Below, piece by piece: positions 46,501-55,723 of a stretch of DNA of 64,000 bases (its first letter is position 1; each line of letters starts with the position of its first letter). A program made the position numbers and the translations under genes. A model generated the notes under the pieces. The model saw only the letters and a program-made list of their open reading frames with translations, searched no databases and was not told the DNA's origin. The stretch is from Geobacillus genomosp. 3 (GTDB lineage: Bacteria; Bacillota; Bacilli; Bacillales; Anoxybacillaceae): NCBI RefSeq assembly GCF_000445995.2, contig NC_022080.4, forward strand, positions 930,001 to 994,000, given 5' to 3'.

Positions 46501-47033
46501 CTGACTTTGATGCGATTGCCTATGCTCTTTATCCAAAAGTATTTTTGGAGTACGCAGAAACGGTGGAAAAATACGGTGATGTATCCGTGCTTGATACCCC
46601 GACGTTTTTGTATGGCATGCGCCTTGGCGAGGAAATCGAAGTGGAAATCGAGCGCGGAAAAACGTTGATTGTGAAGCTCGTGTCGATCGGCCAACCGCAG
46701 GCGGACGGCACGCGCGTCGTCTACTTCGAGCTGAACGGTCAGCCGCGCGAAGTCATCATCCGCGACGAAAGCATCAAAGCAGCGGTTGCTGAACGCATTA
46801 AGGCGGACCGGACGAATCCGAACCATATTGCAGCGACGATGCCAGGTACGGTTGTGAAGGTGCTCGTCGAAAAAGGGGAGAAAGTAGATAAAGGCGACCA
46901 TTTGATGGTCACGGAAGCGATGAAAATGGAAACGACGGTGCAGGCGCCGTTTGCCGGCATTGTGAAAGACATTTATGTGAAAAGCGGCGATGCTATTCAA
47001 GCGGGTGACTTGCTGATCGAATTGTCAAAATAA
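43590..47033 (+). CDS. pycA: Pyruvate carboxylase
   Basis: 1147 residues, full length. Biotin carboxylase domain (about 1-450) with 'HPGYGFLSENIQFA' near 82 and 'AALGGGGRGMRIV'. Carboxyltransferase domain (about 530-800) with 'TTFRDAHQSLLATRVRT' near 538 and the central allosteric/tetramerisation region. C-terminal BCCP has biotin-Lys in 'VTEAMKMETTV' near 1112. It replenishes oxaloacetate and is acetyl-CoA activated in most bacteria. In B. subtilis DarB activates it when c-di-AMP is low; darB is in this window. SD AAAGGAGGAGAG. Confidence 0.97.
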   Translation: MRTRRIRKVLVANRGEIAIRVFRACTELGIRTVAIYSKEDAGSYHRYKADEAYLIGEGKKPIEAYLDIEGIIEIAKTHDVDAIHPGYGFLSENIQFAKRCREEGIIFIGPNEDHLDMFGDKVKARHAAVNAGIPVIPGSDGPVGGLEDVVRFAEAHGYPLIIKAALGGGGRGMRIVRSKSEVKEAFERAKSEAKAAFGSDDVYVEKLIEKPKHIEVQILGDCEGNIVHLYERDCSVQRRHQKVVEVAPSVSLSDELRQRICEAAVQLMRSVGYVNAGTVEFLVSGDEFYFIEVNPRIQVEHTITEMITGIDIVQSQILIADGFSLHSHEVGIPKQEDIRINGYAIQSRVTTEDPLNNFMPDTGKIMAYRSGGGFGVRLDAGNGFQGAVITPYYDSLLVKLSTWALTFEQAARKMLRNLREFRIRGIKTNIPFLENVVQHPKFLSGEYDTSFIDTTPELFVFPRRKDRGTKMLTYIGTVTVNGFPGIGKKKKPVFDKPRVPRVGHTEPIPPGTKQILDERGPEGLVRWVQEQPRVLLTDTTFRDAHQSLLATRVRTTDLLHIAEPTARLLPNLFSLEMWGGATFDVAYRFLKEDPWDRLLKLRERIPNVLFQMLLRSANAVGYKNYPDNVIREFVDKSAHAGIDVFRIFDSLNWVKGMTVAIDAVRQSGKIAEAAICYTGDILDPNRPKYNLDYYKALAKELEQAGAHILGIKDMAGLLKPQAAYVLISALKETVDIPIHLHTHDTSGNGIYTYAKAIEAGVDIVDVAISSMAGLTSQPSANTLYYALEGTERAPEADIYGLEQLARYWEDVRKFYQEFESGMNAPHTEVYMHEMPGGQYSNLQQQAKAVGLGDRWDEVKEMYRRVNDLFGDIVKVTPSSKVVGDMALYMVQNGLTEQDIFERGETLNFPDSVVEFFEGYLGQPHGGFPKELQRIILKGREPITVRPGELFEPVDFEQIKRELYDKLGREVTDFDAIAYALYPKVFLEYAETVEKYGDVSVLDTPTFLYGMRLGEEIEVEIERGKTLIVKLVSIGQPQADGTRVVYFELNGQPREVIIRDESIKAAVAERIKADRTNPNHIAATMPGTVVKVLVEKGEKVDKGDHLMVTEAMKMETTVQAPFAGIVKDIYVKSGDAIQAGDLLIELSK

Positions 47034-47041
47034 AGAAAAGA

Positions 47042-47076
47042 GAAGGTGTCTCCAGAACGGTGGAGACACCTTTTCT
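47042..47076 (+). terminator. Terminator of pycA
   Basis: GAAGGTGTCTCCA (47042-47054) and TGGAGACACCTTTTC (47061-47075), a 13-bp stem with a T tract. Confidence 0.92.
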
Positions 47077-47158
47077 AATAAAACGGTGGCAACATTTTGT
47101 GGAAAGAAAAACGGTCTTGTAGGACTTGTCTCTTTTTATGCCGACTTTTAAAAGGCGA

Positions 47159-48127
47159 TTATCGGTATTTTAATGCAGCCGGCGCTGTTTCTCCAACCGG
47201 GCGGCTGACGGATTGAGCCGGATTGCGGCGGGTGCGGAGCGCCAACAGCAACAAGTAGCTGAGCACCCCAAATAAGCACGAGATGAAAAAGGCGTGCGCT
47301 AGGGCCACATATAAATTCAGCTGTGTGAACACAACGAGCGCTCCGGTCGCCATTTGGGCAAGGACGAGAAGAAAAGCGATGATCCACCCGTAATAAATGA
47401 CCGGCTGGCTGCGGTAATGGCGGGCGGCATGCAGTGCCGCGATGGCAATCCAGATGACGATCAGCCCTGCCGCGAGCCGATGGCCCATTTGTACCCACTC
47501 GTGAAACTGTACCGGGAAAAGACGCGTTTTGGCGCATAGCGGCCAGCTTGGGCAGGCAAGGCTGGCGTTCGTATGGCGGACGAGCGCCCCGGTATAGACG
47601 ACGATGTACGAGTAAATAATGATCCCATAAATATGAAAGCGCATGGGTCTGCGAAGCGTGAGTGAAGCGGCGGAAATGGTTTTGTCCGCTTCAAAAATGA
47701 GCAGCGTCAGCAGCAGCACGGCGGCAAACGAGATGAGCGAAATGCCAAAATGCAAGGCCAGCACAAAATCAGACTGCCCCCAGACGACAGCAGCGGCGCC
47801 GATCAGCCCTTGCACGACAAGAAAGACAAATGAGACGACAGCCAAAAACTTCGTTTCCCGCACATGGCCGACGGCCCGCCACGCCCAAATGGAAAGGATA
47901 AGCACCATAATGCCGGCAAGCCCGGAAACGAGTCGATGGCTCAGCTCAATGACCAATTCCGGCGTAATATCATCCGGTAGCCACTGGCCGTTACACAGCG
48001 GCCACGACCGGCCGCATCCTAAGCTGGAGCCGGTTTTCGTCACAAGCGCTCCCCCGATCAGTACAAACAGCATCGCCAATGTCGTTACGCATGCAAACCA
48101 CTTTAATGAATGTAACGGACGTTGCAA
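47159..48127 (-). CDS. ctaA: Heme A synthase CtaA
   Basis: About 322 residues, eight membrane helices in two four-helix halves. It has the loop Cys pair ('[12 protein letters not shown]' near 45), '[10 protein letters not shown]' near 70 (heme-ligand His), 'ALHFGISL' near 135, '[16 protein letters not shown]' near 190 and '[10 protein letters not shown]' near 220. It oxidises heme O to heme A for the caa3 oxidase. TTG at 48127 after AAGGTGAAGATT is the likely start; the frame is open to 48169 but without SD. Confidence 0.93.
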   Translation of the reverse strand: MQRPLHSLKWFACVTTLAMLFVLIGGALVTKTGSSLGCGRSWPLCNGQWLPDDITPELVIELSHRLVSGLAGIMVLILSIWAWRAVGHVRETKFLAVVSFVFLVVQGLIGAAAVVWGQSDFVLALHFGISLISFAAVLLLTLLIFEADKTISAASLTLRRPMRFHIYGIIIYSYIVVYTGALVRHTNASLACPSWPLCAKTRLFPVQFHEWVQMGHRLAAGLIVIWIAIAALHAARHYRSQPVIYYGWIIAFLLVLAQMATGALVVFTQLNLYVALAHAFFISCLFGVLSYLLLLALRTRRNPAQSVSRPVGETAPAALKYR

Positions 48128-48518
48128 AATCTTCACCTTCTTGTATTGAGAAATTATGATTTTGTCCATATTAGTAAAGTGATGGAGTTTAGCGCTGTCA
48201 ATGGCGCATTCAAGTCAAGTCTATTTTACACGATGACGCCAGGAAACACAAAATGACGTTTGCATATTGAATAAGTCGGTTAAGTTTGCTAGAAATATTA
48301 ATGGGACAAGCGTATAAACCGTTTTCGGTCTTGGGGATTCGAAAATTTGACACAAATTATTCAAAAAAAGTTCACATGATGAGAAAAAAATGTGATTTAA
48401 TATAAAGAGAAAACAACCCTATTTTATTCTTTATTTTCGCATTCGCATTGGATGGAATTTCAGGCAATATGACGGCGCTGTCTCATCATGGGCGGCGCGG
48501 CGAGGAGGAGCAGGAGAA
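48128..48518 (+). other. Divergent ctaA-ctaB control region
   Basis: A 391-bp AT-rich interval between divergent genes. It holds TTGACA at 48347-48352, TTCACA at 48371-48376 and TAATAT at 48398-48403. ResD-type boxes are expected here from B. subtilis, but I cannot fix a definite promoter or operator. No gene or terminator is visible. Confidence 0.55.
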
Positions 48519-49448
48519 ATGGCCGATTTGAAAGCGGTGCATGGGGCCGCGGCCGATGCCGGGCATCGCCCGCAGGCAAGCATAAAGGCACTTTGGAAGG
48601 AATTGTCGTCGGTTGTAAAAATCGGGATCGTCAATTCCAACTTGATCACGACGTTTGCCGGAATGTGGCTGGCGTTTTATTTTACCGGGGAACACTTTTT
48701 GGAGAATTTGCATCTTGTGTTTTTTACGCTGTTTGGCGCAGCGCTCGTCATTGCCGGCTCATGCAGCATCAATAACTTTATCGACCGCGACATTGACCAG
48801 CATATGGAGCGGACGAAGGGGAGACCGACGGTGACAGGAGCAATGGAGCCGCGACGGGTGCTTTGGCTTGGGGTGACGCTTGTTGCCGTCGGGACGATGA
48901 GCTTGCTTATGACAACGGTTACGGCTGCGGTTGTCGGGCTGATTGGCATGGTGACGTACGTGTTCCTGTATACGCTTTGGACGAAGCGCAACTATACGCT
49001 TAACACCGTCGTCGGCAGCATTTCCGGCGCCGTGCCGCCGGTGATCGGTTGGACGGCGGTCGATTCGGATTTCCATATTGTTCCGCTTGTCTTGTTTTTA
49101 ATCATGTTTTTATGGCAACCGCCTCACTTTTTGGCCTTGGCGATGAAGCGGTGTGAAGAGTATCGCGCCGCCGGCATCCCGATGCTGCCGGTCGTCCACG
49201 GTTTTGCCATGACGAAGCGGCAAATCATCGTCTGGGTGGCTTGTTTGTTGCCGTTGCCGTTTTATTTGTTTCCGCTTGGCGTTCCGTTTTTAACAGTGGC
49301 GACGCTGCTAAACGTCGGTTGGCTGTTGCTCGGATTATGGGGGTTGAAAATGAAAGACGACATCAAGTGGGCGAAGTGGATGTTTGTCTATTCGCTCAAC
49401 TATTTGACGATTTTGTTCGTGGCGATGGTCATCGCCACGCTTTGGTGA
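48519..49448 (+). CDS. ctaB: Protoheme IX farnesyltransferase (heme O synthase) CtaB
   Basis: 309-residue UbiA-family prenyltransferase with nine membrane helices, the first Asp-rich motif '[20 protein letters not shown]' near 85 and the second region '[16 protein letters not shown]' near 195. It adds the farnesyl group to heme B. First gene of the ctaBCDEF cluster, divergent from ctaA. ATG at 48519 preceded by AGGAGCAGGAGAA. Confidence 0.95.
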   Translation: MADLKAVHGAAADAGHRPQASIKALWKELSSVVKIGIVNSNLITTFAGMWLAFYFTGEHFLENLHLVFFTLFGAALVIAGSCSINNFIDRDIDQHMERTKGRPTVTGAMEPRRVLWLGVTLVAVGTMSLLMTTVTAAVVGLIGMVTYVFLYTLWTKRNYTLNTVVGSISGAVPPVIGWTAVDSDFHIVPLVLFLIMFLWQPPHFLALAMKRCEEYRAAGIPMLPVVHGFAMTKRQIIVWVACLLPLPFYLFPLGVPFLTVATLLNVGWLLLGLWGLKMKDDIKWAKWMFVYSLNYLTILFVAMVIATLW

Positions 49449-49522
49449 ACAGGTTAAAATTCTTTCTCCACGAAAGAATTTATATATATTTCAGAACAAA
49501 GAAAGAGGGGTTTGATTAGGCT

Positions 49523-50593
49523 ATGAACAAAGGGCTACGGAACTGGCGCTTATTTTCCCTGTTTGGGATGATGGCGCTGTTGCTCGCCGGCTGCGGCAAG
49601 CCGTTTTTGTCGACGCTCCAGCCTGCCGGCGAAGTAGCGGAGATGCAGTACTCGCTCATGTTGTTGAGCACGGCGATCATGGTGCTTGTCATTGTCGTTG
49701 TGGCGATCATTTTCGTCTATGTTGTCATCCGCTTCCGGCGGCGCAAGGGAGAGGAAAATAAAATTCCGAAGCAAGTGGAAGGAAGCCATAAGTTGGAAAT
49801 CATTTGGACTGTCATTCCGATTATCCTCTTGCTGATTTTGGCGGTGCCGACGGTATCGGCGACGTTTAAGCTGGCGGATGTCAAGCCGATGAATGACAAG
49901 AACCGTGATAAAGACACGGTTGTGGTCAACGTTCGCGCCAACTTGTACTGGTGGGAGTTTGAATATCCGGATTACGGCATTATTACAAGCCAAGATTTGG
50001 TCGTGCCGACGGACGAAAAAGTCTATTTTAACTTGATTGCGTCAGACGTCAAACACTCGTTCTGGATTCCGGCGGTCGGAGGCAAGATGGATACAAATAC
50101 AGACAACAAAAACCAGTTCTGGCTTGTCTTTGACCAAGAAGCGACAGACAAAGCAGGCGGCATCTTTTACGGTAAATGCGCCGAGCTTTGTGGTCCGTCC
50201 CATGCGCTGATGGATTTCAAAGTGCGTCCACTGCCGCGCGCAGAGTTTGACGCATGGGTAGAAAAAATGCAAAATGCGAAAAAGCCGGTTGTGACAGATC
50301 CAGTCGCCAAACAAGGGGAGGCCATTTTCAATAAGAGCTGTATTGGCTGCCATGCTGTATCGCCAGTCGATCAGCGTCCGGAACAAGCGCGGACAGCGCC
50401 GAACTTGGCGAATTTTGCGGATCGGGAAACCATTGCCGGCATTTTAGAACACAATGAAGAAAACTTAAAAAGATGGTTGAAAGATCCTGAAGGCGTAAAA
50501 CCTGGAAATAAAATGACAGGTACATATGGCCAACTGACGGAAGAGCAGCTTGATGCATTAACAAAATATTTAATGAGCTTGAAAGTGGAATAA
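49523..50593 (+). CDS. ctaC: Cytochrome caa3 oxidase subunit II with fused cytochrome c domain
   Basis: 356 residues: lipoprotein-type signal ('LLLAGCG', Cys near 22), two membrane helices, and a cupredoxin CuA domain with ligands in 'DVKHSFWIPA' near 176 and 'KCAELCGPSHALMDF' near 218. A C-terminal cytochrome c domain has heme-binding 'CIGCH' near 272 and an axial Met ('NKMTGTYG') near 332. The fusion makes this a caa3 oxidase taking electrons through its own heme c. The SD is weak and distant (AAAGAGGGG). Confidence 0.96.
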   Translation: MNKGLRNWRLFSLFGMMALLLAGCGKPFLSTLQPAGEVAEMQYSLMLLSTAIMVLVIVVVAIIFVYVVIRFRRRKGEENKIPKQVEGSHKLEIIWTVIPIILLLILAVPTVSATFKLADVKPMNDKNRDKDTVVVNVRANLYWWEFEYPDYGIITSQDLVVPTDEKVYFNLIASDVKHSFWIPAVGGKMDTNTDNKNQFWLVFDQEATDKAGGIFYGKCAELCGPSHALMDFKVRPLPRAEFDAWVEKMQNAKKPVVTDPVAKQGEAIFNKSCIGCHAVSPVDQRPEQARTAPNLANFADRETIAGILEHNEENLKRWLKDPEGVKPGNKMTGTYGQLTEEQLDALTKYLMSLKVE

Positions 50594-50616
50594 GGCATAA
50601 ATAAGGAGGTTTCACT

Positions 50617-52488
50617 GTGAGTACGATCGCTCGCAAAAAGGGTGTCGGTGCCGTTTTATGGGATTACCTGACAACGGTCGACCATAAAAAAATCGCCCAT
50701 CTGTACTTAATTGCCGGTGGGTTTTTCTTCCTGCTCGGCGGTCTCGAAGCGTTGTTCATCCGCATTCAGCTTGCTAAGCCGAACAGCGATTTTCTCGTCG
50801 GCGGCTTGTATAACGAAGTGCTGACGATGCACGGGACGACGATGATTTTCTTGGCTGCCATGCCGCTTCTTTTCGCGTTTATGAATGCAGTTGTGCCGAT
50901 TCAAATCGGCGCGCGCGATGTCGCGTTCCCGTTTTTGAACGCGCTCGGATTTTGGCTCTTTTTCTTCGGCGGTTTGTTTTTAAACTGTTCGTGGTTTTTA
51001 GGCGGCGCGCCTGACGCTGGCTGGACGTCGTATGCGTCGTTGGCGCTTGATTCAAAGGCGCATCACGGTGTTGACTTTTATACGCTTGGATTGCAAATTT
51101 CTGGTTTTGGTACATTGATAGCAGGTATTAACTTTCTTGTTACCATCATCAATATGCGTGCCCCTGGCATGACGTTTATGCGCATGCCGATGTTCACTTG
51201 GGCGACGTTTGTGGCTTCGGCGCTTATTTTGTTTGCGTTCCCGCCGTTGACCGTGGCGTTGATTTTCCTAATGATGGATCGGTTGTTTGGCGGCAACTTC
51301 TTCAACCCGGCTGCCGGTGGCAACACGATCATTTGGGAGCACTTGTTCTGGGTGTTTGGCCATCCGGAAGTCTATATTTTGATCTTGCCGGCGTTCGGTA
51401 TTTTCTCGGAGATTTTTGCCACATTCTCGCGCAAGCGCCTGTTCGGCTATTCGTCGATGGTGTTTGCGACGGTGCTCATCGCCTTTTTCGGATTCATGGT
51501 ATGGGCACACCATATGTTTACAGTTGGGATGGGGCCGATTGCGAATGCGATCTTTGCCGTTGCGACAATGGCGATTGCGGTTCCGACGGGGATTAAAATT
51601 TTCAACTGGCTGTTTACGATGTGGGGCGGAAGCATTCAGTTTACGACGCCGATGTATTATGCAGTAGCGTTTATTCCGTCGTTCGTCATGGGCGGGGTCA
51701 CAGGTGTCATGCTCGCATCGGCTGCCGCTGACTACCAATACCATGACAGTTATTTCGTCGTGGCGCACTTCCATTACGTCATTGTCGGCGGGGTTGTGTT
51801 TGCCCTGCTTGCCGGTACGCACTATTGGTGGCCGAAAATGTTTGGCCGCATGCTGAACGAGACGCTTGGCAAAATTACATTCTGGCTGTTCTTTATCGGC
51901 TTCCATTTGACGTTCTTTATCCAGCATTTCCTTGGTTTAACAGGAATGCCGCGCCGTGTGTTCACGTATTTGCCGAACCAAGGGTGGGAGACCGGCAACT
52001 TGATCAGCACGGTCGGAGCGTTCTTTATGGCAGCCGCGACGGTTATTTTACTTATTAACATTGTGATTACGACAGCAAAAGGCGAAAAGGCAGCGGGAGA
52101 TGCGTGGGGCGACGGCCGCACGCTCGAATGGGCAGTCTCTTCGCCGCCGCCGGTGTACAACTTTGCGCAAACGCCGCTCGTCCGTGGACTCGATGCCTTA
52201 TGGGTTGAAAAAATGGAAGGCAAAAAAGAATTGACGCCGGCCGAGCCGCTTGGCGACATCCATATGCCGAATCCATCGTTCTTGCCGTTCGTCATGTCGT
52301 TCGGCTTGTTTATCGCTGCCTTCGGCTTTACGTATCATCAAGAAACTGCCTGGGGCCTGCCGGTAGGCATCATCGGCTTGCTCATTACGTTTGGCGCGAT
52401 GTTCTTGCGCTCGATCATCGATGACCACGGTTTCCATATCCATAAAGAAGAAGTGCTTGAGTTTGAGAAGAAGGAGGCGAACGCTTGA
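50617..52488 (+). CDS. ctaD: Cytochrome caa3 oxidase subunit I
   Basis: 623 residues, about 14 membrane helices. The heme-a ligand is in 'LTMHGTTMIF' near 71. CuB and cross-linked Tyr site are 'FGHPEVYILILPAFG' near 247, 'WAHHMFTVGMG' near 297 and 'VAHFHYVIVGG' near 384. It is the catalytic subunit reducing O2 and pumping protons (A2-type). GTG start after AAGGAGG. The long C-terminal extension past residue 500 fits the Bacillus subunit I. Confidence 0.97.
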   Translation: MSTIARKKGVGAVLWDYLTTVDHKKIAHLYLIAGGFFFLLGGLEALFIRIQLAKPNSDFLVGGLYNEVLTMHGTTMIFLAAMPLLFAFMNAVVPIQIGARDVAFPFLNALGFWLFFFGGLFLNCSWFLGGAPDAGWTSYASLALDSKAHHGVDFYTLGLQISGFGTLIAGINFLVTIINMRAPGMTFMRMPMFTWATFVASALILFAFPPLTVALIFLMMDRLFGGNFFNPAAGGNTIIWEHLFWVFGHPEVYILILPAFGIFSEIFATFSRKRLFGYSSMVFATVLIAFFGFMVWAHHMFTVGMGPIANAIFAVATMAIAVPTGIKIFNWLFTMWGGSIQFTTPMYYAVAFIPSFVMGGVTGVMLASAAADYQYHDSYFVVAHFHYVIVGGVVFALLAGTHYWWPKMFGRMLNETLGKITFWLFFIGFHLTFFIQHFLGLTGMPRRVFTYLPNQGWETGNLISTVGAFFMAAATVILLINIVITTAKGEKAAGDAWGDGRTLEWAVSSPPPVYNFAQTPLVRGLDALWVEKMEGKKELTPAEPLGDIHMPNPSFLPFVMSFGLFIAAFGFTYHQETAWGLPVGIIGLLITFGAMFLRSIIDDHGFHIHKEEVLEFEKKEANA

Positions 52489-53108
52489 TGCATGTCGAGG
52501 AAAAGTTGACGGCCGAGACGTTCCCGGCTGCACCGGAACGCGCCACCCTTGAGGGAAAAAATAAATTTCTCGGCTTCTGGCTGTTTTTAGGCGGAGAGAC
52601 GGTGCTGTTCGCCTCTCTCTTCGCCACCTATTTGGCGCTCAAAGACAAAACAAACGGCGGTCCTTCCGCCGAAGAGCTGTTCCAAATGCCGCTCGTGTTT
52701 ATGATGACAATGCTCCTGTTAACGAGTAGTTTGACGAGTGTGTATGCCATTTACCATATGAAAAACTTTGACTTTAAAAAAATGCAGCTTTGGTTCGGCA
52801 TTACCGTCCTGCTTGGCGCGGGGTTTTTGGCTTTGGAAATTTACGAGTTTTATGAGTATGTTCACGAAGGCCATAAGTTTACGGCAAGCGCCTTTGCATC
52901 TGCATTTTACACGCTTGTTGGCACACACGGTGCACACGTGACGTTTGGGCTGTTTTGGATTTTAACGCTCATGATTCGCAATGCAAAGCGTGGGTTAAAC
53001 TTATACAACGCTCCGAAATTTTATGTTGCGAGCCTTTACTGGCATTTCATTGACGTCGTCTGGGTGTTCATTTTTACCGTTGTATATTTAATGGGAATGG
53101 TGGGGTGA
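52488..53108 (+). CDS. ctaE: Cytochrome caa3 oxidase subunit III
   Basis: 206 residues, five membrane helices, 'NKFLGFWLFLGGETVLFASL' near 24 and 'GTHGAHVTFGLFWILTLMI' near 145, and 'YWHFIDVVWVFIFTVVYLMG' at the C-terminus, typical of the short bacterial subunit III. ATG at 52488 overlaps the ctaD stop (TTGATG); SD AAGGAGG lies inside ctaD. Confidence 0.95.
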   Translation: MHVEEKLTAETFPAAPERATLEGKNKFLGFWLFLGGETVLFASLFATYLALKDKTNGGPSAEELFQMPLVFMMTMLLLTSSLTSVYAIYHMKNFDFKKMQLWFGITVLLGAGFLALEIYEFYEYVHEGHKFTASAFASAFYTLVGTHGAHVTFGLFWILTLMIRNAKRGLNLYNAPKFYVASLYWHFIDVVWVFIFTVVYLMGMVG

Positions 53109-53112
53109 ACGT

Positions 53113-53445
53113 ATGGCGAACCAAACGAATTCAGGAAATGAGCGCATCGACTTAATGTACCGCCGCCGGAAAAATGCCGAAGAAATGCGCCACCAAGTCA
53201 TTGCTTTCGTGTTGATGATTTTGTTGACATTGATCGCTTTTGCTGCGGTCGGCTACGAAGAGTTTTCCCATTGGTTTGTCATTCCATTTATTTTGCTTTT
53301 AGCCGGCGTGCAAGTGGCGTTTCAGTTGTACTATTTCATGCATATGAGCCATAAGGGACATGAATTTCCAGCGCTATTTATGTATGGCGGCGTGCTTGTC
53401 ATGTTAGTTCTCGTTTGGGCGTTTTCGACGGTCATTTGGTGGTAA
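53113..53445 (+). CDS. ctaF: Cytochrome caa3 oxidase subunit IV
   Basis: 110 residues with a polar N-terminus and three membrane helices; 'HWFVIPFILLLAGVQVAFQL' and 'YYFMHMSHKGHEFPALFMYG' identify the subunit IV (COX4_pro/CyoD-like) family. It starts 4 bp after ctaE. Last gene before a strong terminator. Confidence 0.93.
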   Translation: MANQTNSGNERIDLMYRRRKNAEEMRHQVIAFVLMILLTLIAFAAVGYEEFSHWFVIPFILLLAGVQVAFQLYYFMHMSHKGHEFPALFMYGGVLVMLVLVWAFSTVIWW

Positions 53446-53456
53446 ACAGACAGTGG

Positions 53457-53490
53457 GGGGAATCGGTGCACATACCGGTTTCCCCTTTTT
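53457..53490 (+). terminator. Terminator of ctaBCDEF
   Basis: GGGGAATCGGT (53457-53467) and ACCGGTTTCCCC (53474-53485) with one bulge, followed by TTTTT. Confidence 0.85.
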
Positions 53491-53551
53491 GATGGCCCTT
53501 GTGCTGCTGCATGTAGTATAATGAGAAAAGGACAAAGCAGGAGGGATTCAT

Positions 53552-54454
53552 ATGTTTCAATCGCTGCAAATGTTTGGTCCAGTGGCGCTTTGGAGTCCGT
53601 TTTTTCTGTTGGCATTAGTGACTGTTGTCTTGTTGTACCTCGGAGCTACCGGACCGTGGCGGCAGCGGTTTGGCCTCGATGCCCCTGTTTCGAGAAAGCA
53701 AAAAGCGTACTTTTTGACAGGAATCGCCCTTCTTTACGTATGCAAAGGTTCCCCCCTTGATTTACTGGGCCATTTGACGTTTACCGCCCATATGGTGCAA
53801 ATGGCGCTGCTTTACTTAACTGTGCCGCAATGTTTGATTTTAGGGATTCCGGAGCCGTTTTATGAGCGGATATTCCGGATTGCAGCGGTGCGCCGTTCGT
53901 TTCAGCTGTTGACAAAACCGATCGTGTCATTGCTTTTGTTTAACGGTTTATTTTCCTTGTACCATGTTCCAATGATTTTTGACGTTGTGAAAACAAATAT
54001 GTTTTTGCATGCTTTTGTTACAACGGCCATTTTCGTTGCGGCCTTTTTCATGTGGTGGCCGCTCGTGAATAAACTTTCCGGATGGACGGCATTATCAGGA
54101 CTAAAAAAAATGGGTTATATTTTTGCCGACGGCATGCTGCTTACGCCGGCTTGTGCGCTCATTATCTTTGCCGGCACCCCGCTCTATAAGACGTACACGG
54201 ATCCGGAAGCATGGATGACCAGCTTGGCGCTTTGCGTGCCGCCGGGAATACTGGCTTCGCTTGACTTGACCGGACCGCAAATGTTTTTGTCGATGTCCCC
54301 GCTTCATGATCAGCAGCTTGGCGGGGTATTGATGAAAATTATTCAAGAAATTGTGTACGGGATTATGCTGTTCTTTATTTTTAGCGAGTGGTATCGGAAA
54401 GAACGGGAAAAAGAACCGAGCATGGATATGGCACCGCGGCCGACTAAACTGTAG
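53552..54454 (+). CDS. ctaG: Cytochrome c oxidase assembly factor CtaG (caa3 type)
   Basis: 300 residues, about seven membrane helices. Family signatures: 'SPLDLLGHLTFTAHMVQMAL' near 68, 'LYLTVPQCLILGIPEP' near 90, 'VPPGILASLDLTGPQM' and 'MSPLHDQQLGG' near 247, with conserved His residues for copper. CtaG is needed for caa3 assembly, probably for CuB delivery. SD AGGAGG 7 nt before the ATG; a TATAAT (53517-53522) may start its own transcript. Confidence 0.92.
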   Translation: MFQSLQMFGPVALWSPFFLLALVTVVLLYLGATGPWRQRFGLDAPVSRKQKAYFLTGIALLYVCKGSPLDLLGHLTFTAHMVQMALLYLTVPQCLILGIPEPFYERIFRIAAVRRSFQLLTKPIVSLLLFNGLFSLYHVPMIFDVVKTNMFLHAFVTTAIFVAAFFMWWPLVNKLSGWTALSGLKKMGYIFADGMLLTPACALIIFAGTPLYKTYTDPEAWMTSLALCVPPGILASLDLTGPQMFLSMSPLHDQQLGGVLMKIIQEIVYGIMLFFIFSEWYRKEREKEPSMDMAPRPTKL

Positions 54455-54501
54455 AGCGCCATTTACTACCAATAGATAAGCGTAGGAAAGGGAGAGAAGC
54501 C

Positions 54502-54957
54502 ATGGCGATTTTACCGACGATCAGCACGAGTTGTATTGTGATCAGCGCCTTGCTGGTCGCTTACGGCTGGTACTTGATCAGCCGCAAGCGGACGGAGGCA
54601 CATAAAAAGGTGATGTTAGCCGCTGCCGCCTTTGCGCTTTTGTTTTTTATCATTTATATGTCGCGGACGTTGTTTATTGGCAATACGAGCTTTGGCGGAC
54701 CAGAAGACGTCAAAGTGTATTATACCGTATTTCTCATTTTCCATATTGTTTTAGCGACGGTCGGGGCGGTGTTTGGGCTTGTGACCATTTGGACCGGATT
54801 AAAAGACAAGCGATCCCGTCATCGCCGTCTCGGTCCGGTGGCAAGCATCATTTGGTTTGGCAGTGCCTCAACCGGTGCTGTTGTCTATTGGCTGCTTTAT
54901 GTGCTTTACCCGGGGGGACAGACGACTTCGCTCATTAAAGCGGTATTGGGCTTTTAG
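54502..54957 (+). CDS. DUF420 membrane protein (YozB/CtaM-like)
   Basis: 151 residues, four to five membrane helices, with 'RTEAHKKVMLAAAAFALLFF' near 30, 'YTVFLIFHIVLATVGAVFGL' near 74 and 'RRLGPVASIIWFGSASTGAV' near 108. These conserved His and charged residues define DUF420. The S. aureus relative CtaM is reported as an assembly factor for heme-copper oxidases. Location directly after ctaG agrees. SD AAAGGGAGAG. Confidence 0.85.
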   Translation: MAILPTISTSCIVISALLVAYGWYLISRKRTEAHKKVMLAAAAFALLFFIIYMSRTLFIGNTSFGGPEDVKVYYTVFLIFHIVLATVGAVFGLVTIWTGLKDKRSRHRRLGPVASIIWFGSASTGAVVYWLLYVLYPGGQTTSLIKAVLGF

Positions 54958-55032
54958 TCGGCAAAGTAACGCCGGCTCCCGGCGCCGCATAGCATAATAT
55001 AAGGGGAGAAAATGCAGCGGGGGGAGAATGCG

Positions 55033-55326
55033 GTGAATACGTTTCGATACCGGAAGCGGAGCGCTGTGGAAGCGACGCTGCTGACGGTTGTCATGATGTG
55101 TGTGTGCGAGTGGGAAGAGGTTGTGCCGGATGACTGCGAAGTGTTCGTGACGGTCTCCCAGAGCGGTGGGTGCCACATTACGGTGAAGCTGTCCATCCGA
55201 TACGGGGCGCCGGTGCTTGCCGTCTGCCGGCAGCTGCAGCAGCAAATTGCCGAGGAGATCGCCGCGATGACGCCATACAGCGCCGAGTCGGTCGACGTGA
55301 CGGTCAAGCGGCTTGTCGCACCGTAA
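55033..55326 (+). CDS. Asp23-like small protein
   Basis: 97 residues. The C-terminal half 'IRYGAPVLAVCRQLQQQIAE' then 'MTPYSAESVDVTVKRL' has the helix and last strand of the Asp23/Gls24 fold. The N-terminus has a short hydrophobic stretch with three Cys. The GTG at 55033 lies 6 nt after GGGGGGAG; an ATG 21 bp earlier lacks SD. Similarity to Asp23 is by pattern only; function unknown. Confidence 0.6.
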   Translation: MNTFRYRKRSAVEATLLTVVMMCVCEWEEVVPDDCEVFVTVSQSGGCHITVKLSIRYGAPVLAVCRQLQQQIAEEIAAMTPYSAESVDVTVKRLVAP

Positions 55327-55361
55327 AAAACGCATGAGAAACGAGCTCTCATGCGTTTTTT
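55325..55361 (+). terminator. Bidirectional terminator
   Basis: AAAAAACGCATGAGA (55325-55339) and TCTCATGCGTTTTTT (55347-55361), perfect 15-bp stem between convergent genes. Confidence 0.93.
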
Positions 55362-55363
55362 CT

Positions 55364-55723
55364 TTACTCTTTCGTCTTGTCGATTTCGCTTTTGACCTGC
55401 TCCAATACTTTTTGGCATTGGCTGACAAGAGAAGACGGAAAATGTTCACCTTCGCCATATTCAACACCGTGCGGATAGTAATGTTTTCCTAAAATCGGCG
55501 TGAGCAGTTTAATGAGCGCATAGCGCGAGCCGACATCCCCTTCGATCGCGTACCCTTGAACGCGCAAATAGTACGTTCCTTCTTTAATCACGTATTTCCG
55601 ATCGTACGTGACCCGCTCGTAATCCCACTGCGCCGCGCGCACAAAACCGTGGTGCGCCATGATGTCATCAAGGCGGGACAGTTCAACCGTCTGATTTTCA
55701 AGGCCGCTATTTTCAAATTTCAT
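55364..55723 (-). CDS. YugN-like family protein
   Basis: 119 residues, 'MKFENSGLENQTVELSRLDD', 'RAAQWDYERVTYDRKYVIKE', 'LLTPILGKHYYPHGVEYGEG': the YugN-like family of Bacillus, whose function is unknown. Start at 55723 has AGGAGG 7 nt upstream; a longer frame to 55744 is not supported. Confidence 0.88.
   Translation of the reverse strand: MKFENSGLENQTVELSRLDDIMAHHGFVRAAQWDYERVTYDRKYVIKEGTYYLRVQGYAIEGDVGSRYALIKLLTPILGKHYYPHGVEYGEGEHFPSSLVSQCQKVLEQVKSEIDKTKE

Noticed and set aside
48311..48326. cre-like sequence in the ctaA-ctaB interval
   Set aside because: At least three mismatches to fixed cre positions, so not supportable although CcpA control of ctaB is known in B. subtilis.
51268..51927. 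219-codon antisense frame inside ctaD
   Set aside because: Opposite strand of a strongly conserved oxidase gene; composition is that of a shadow frame.
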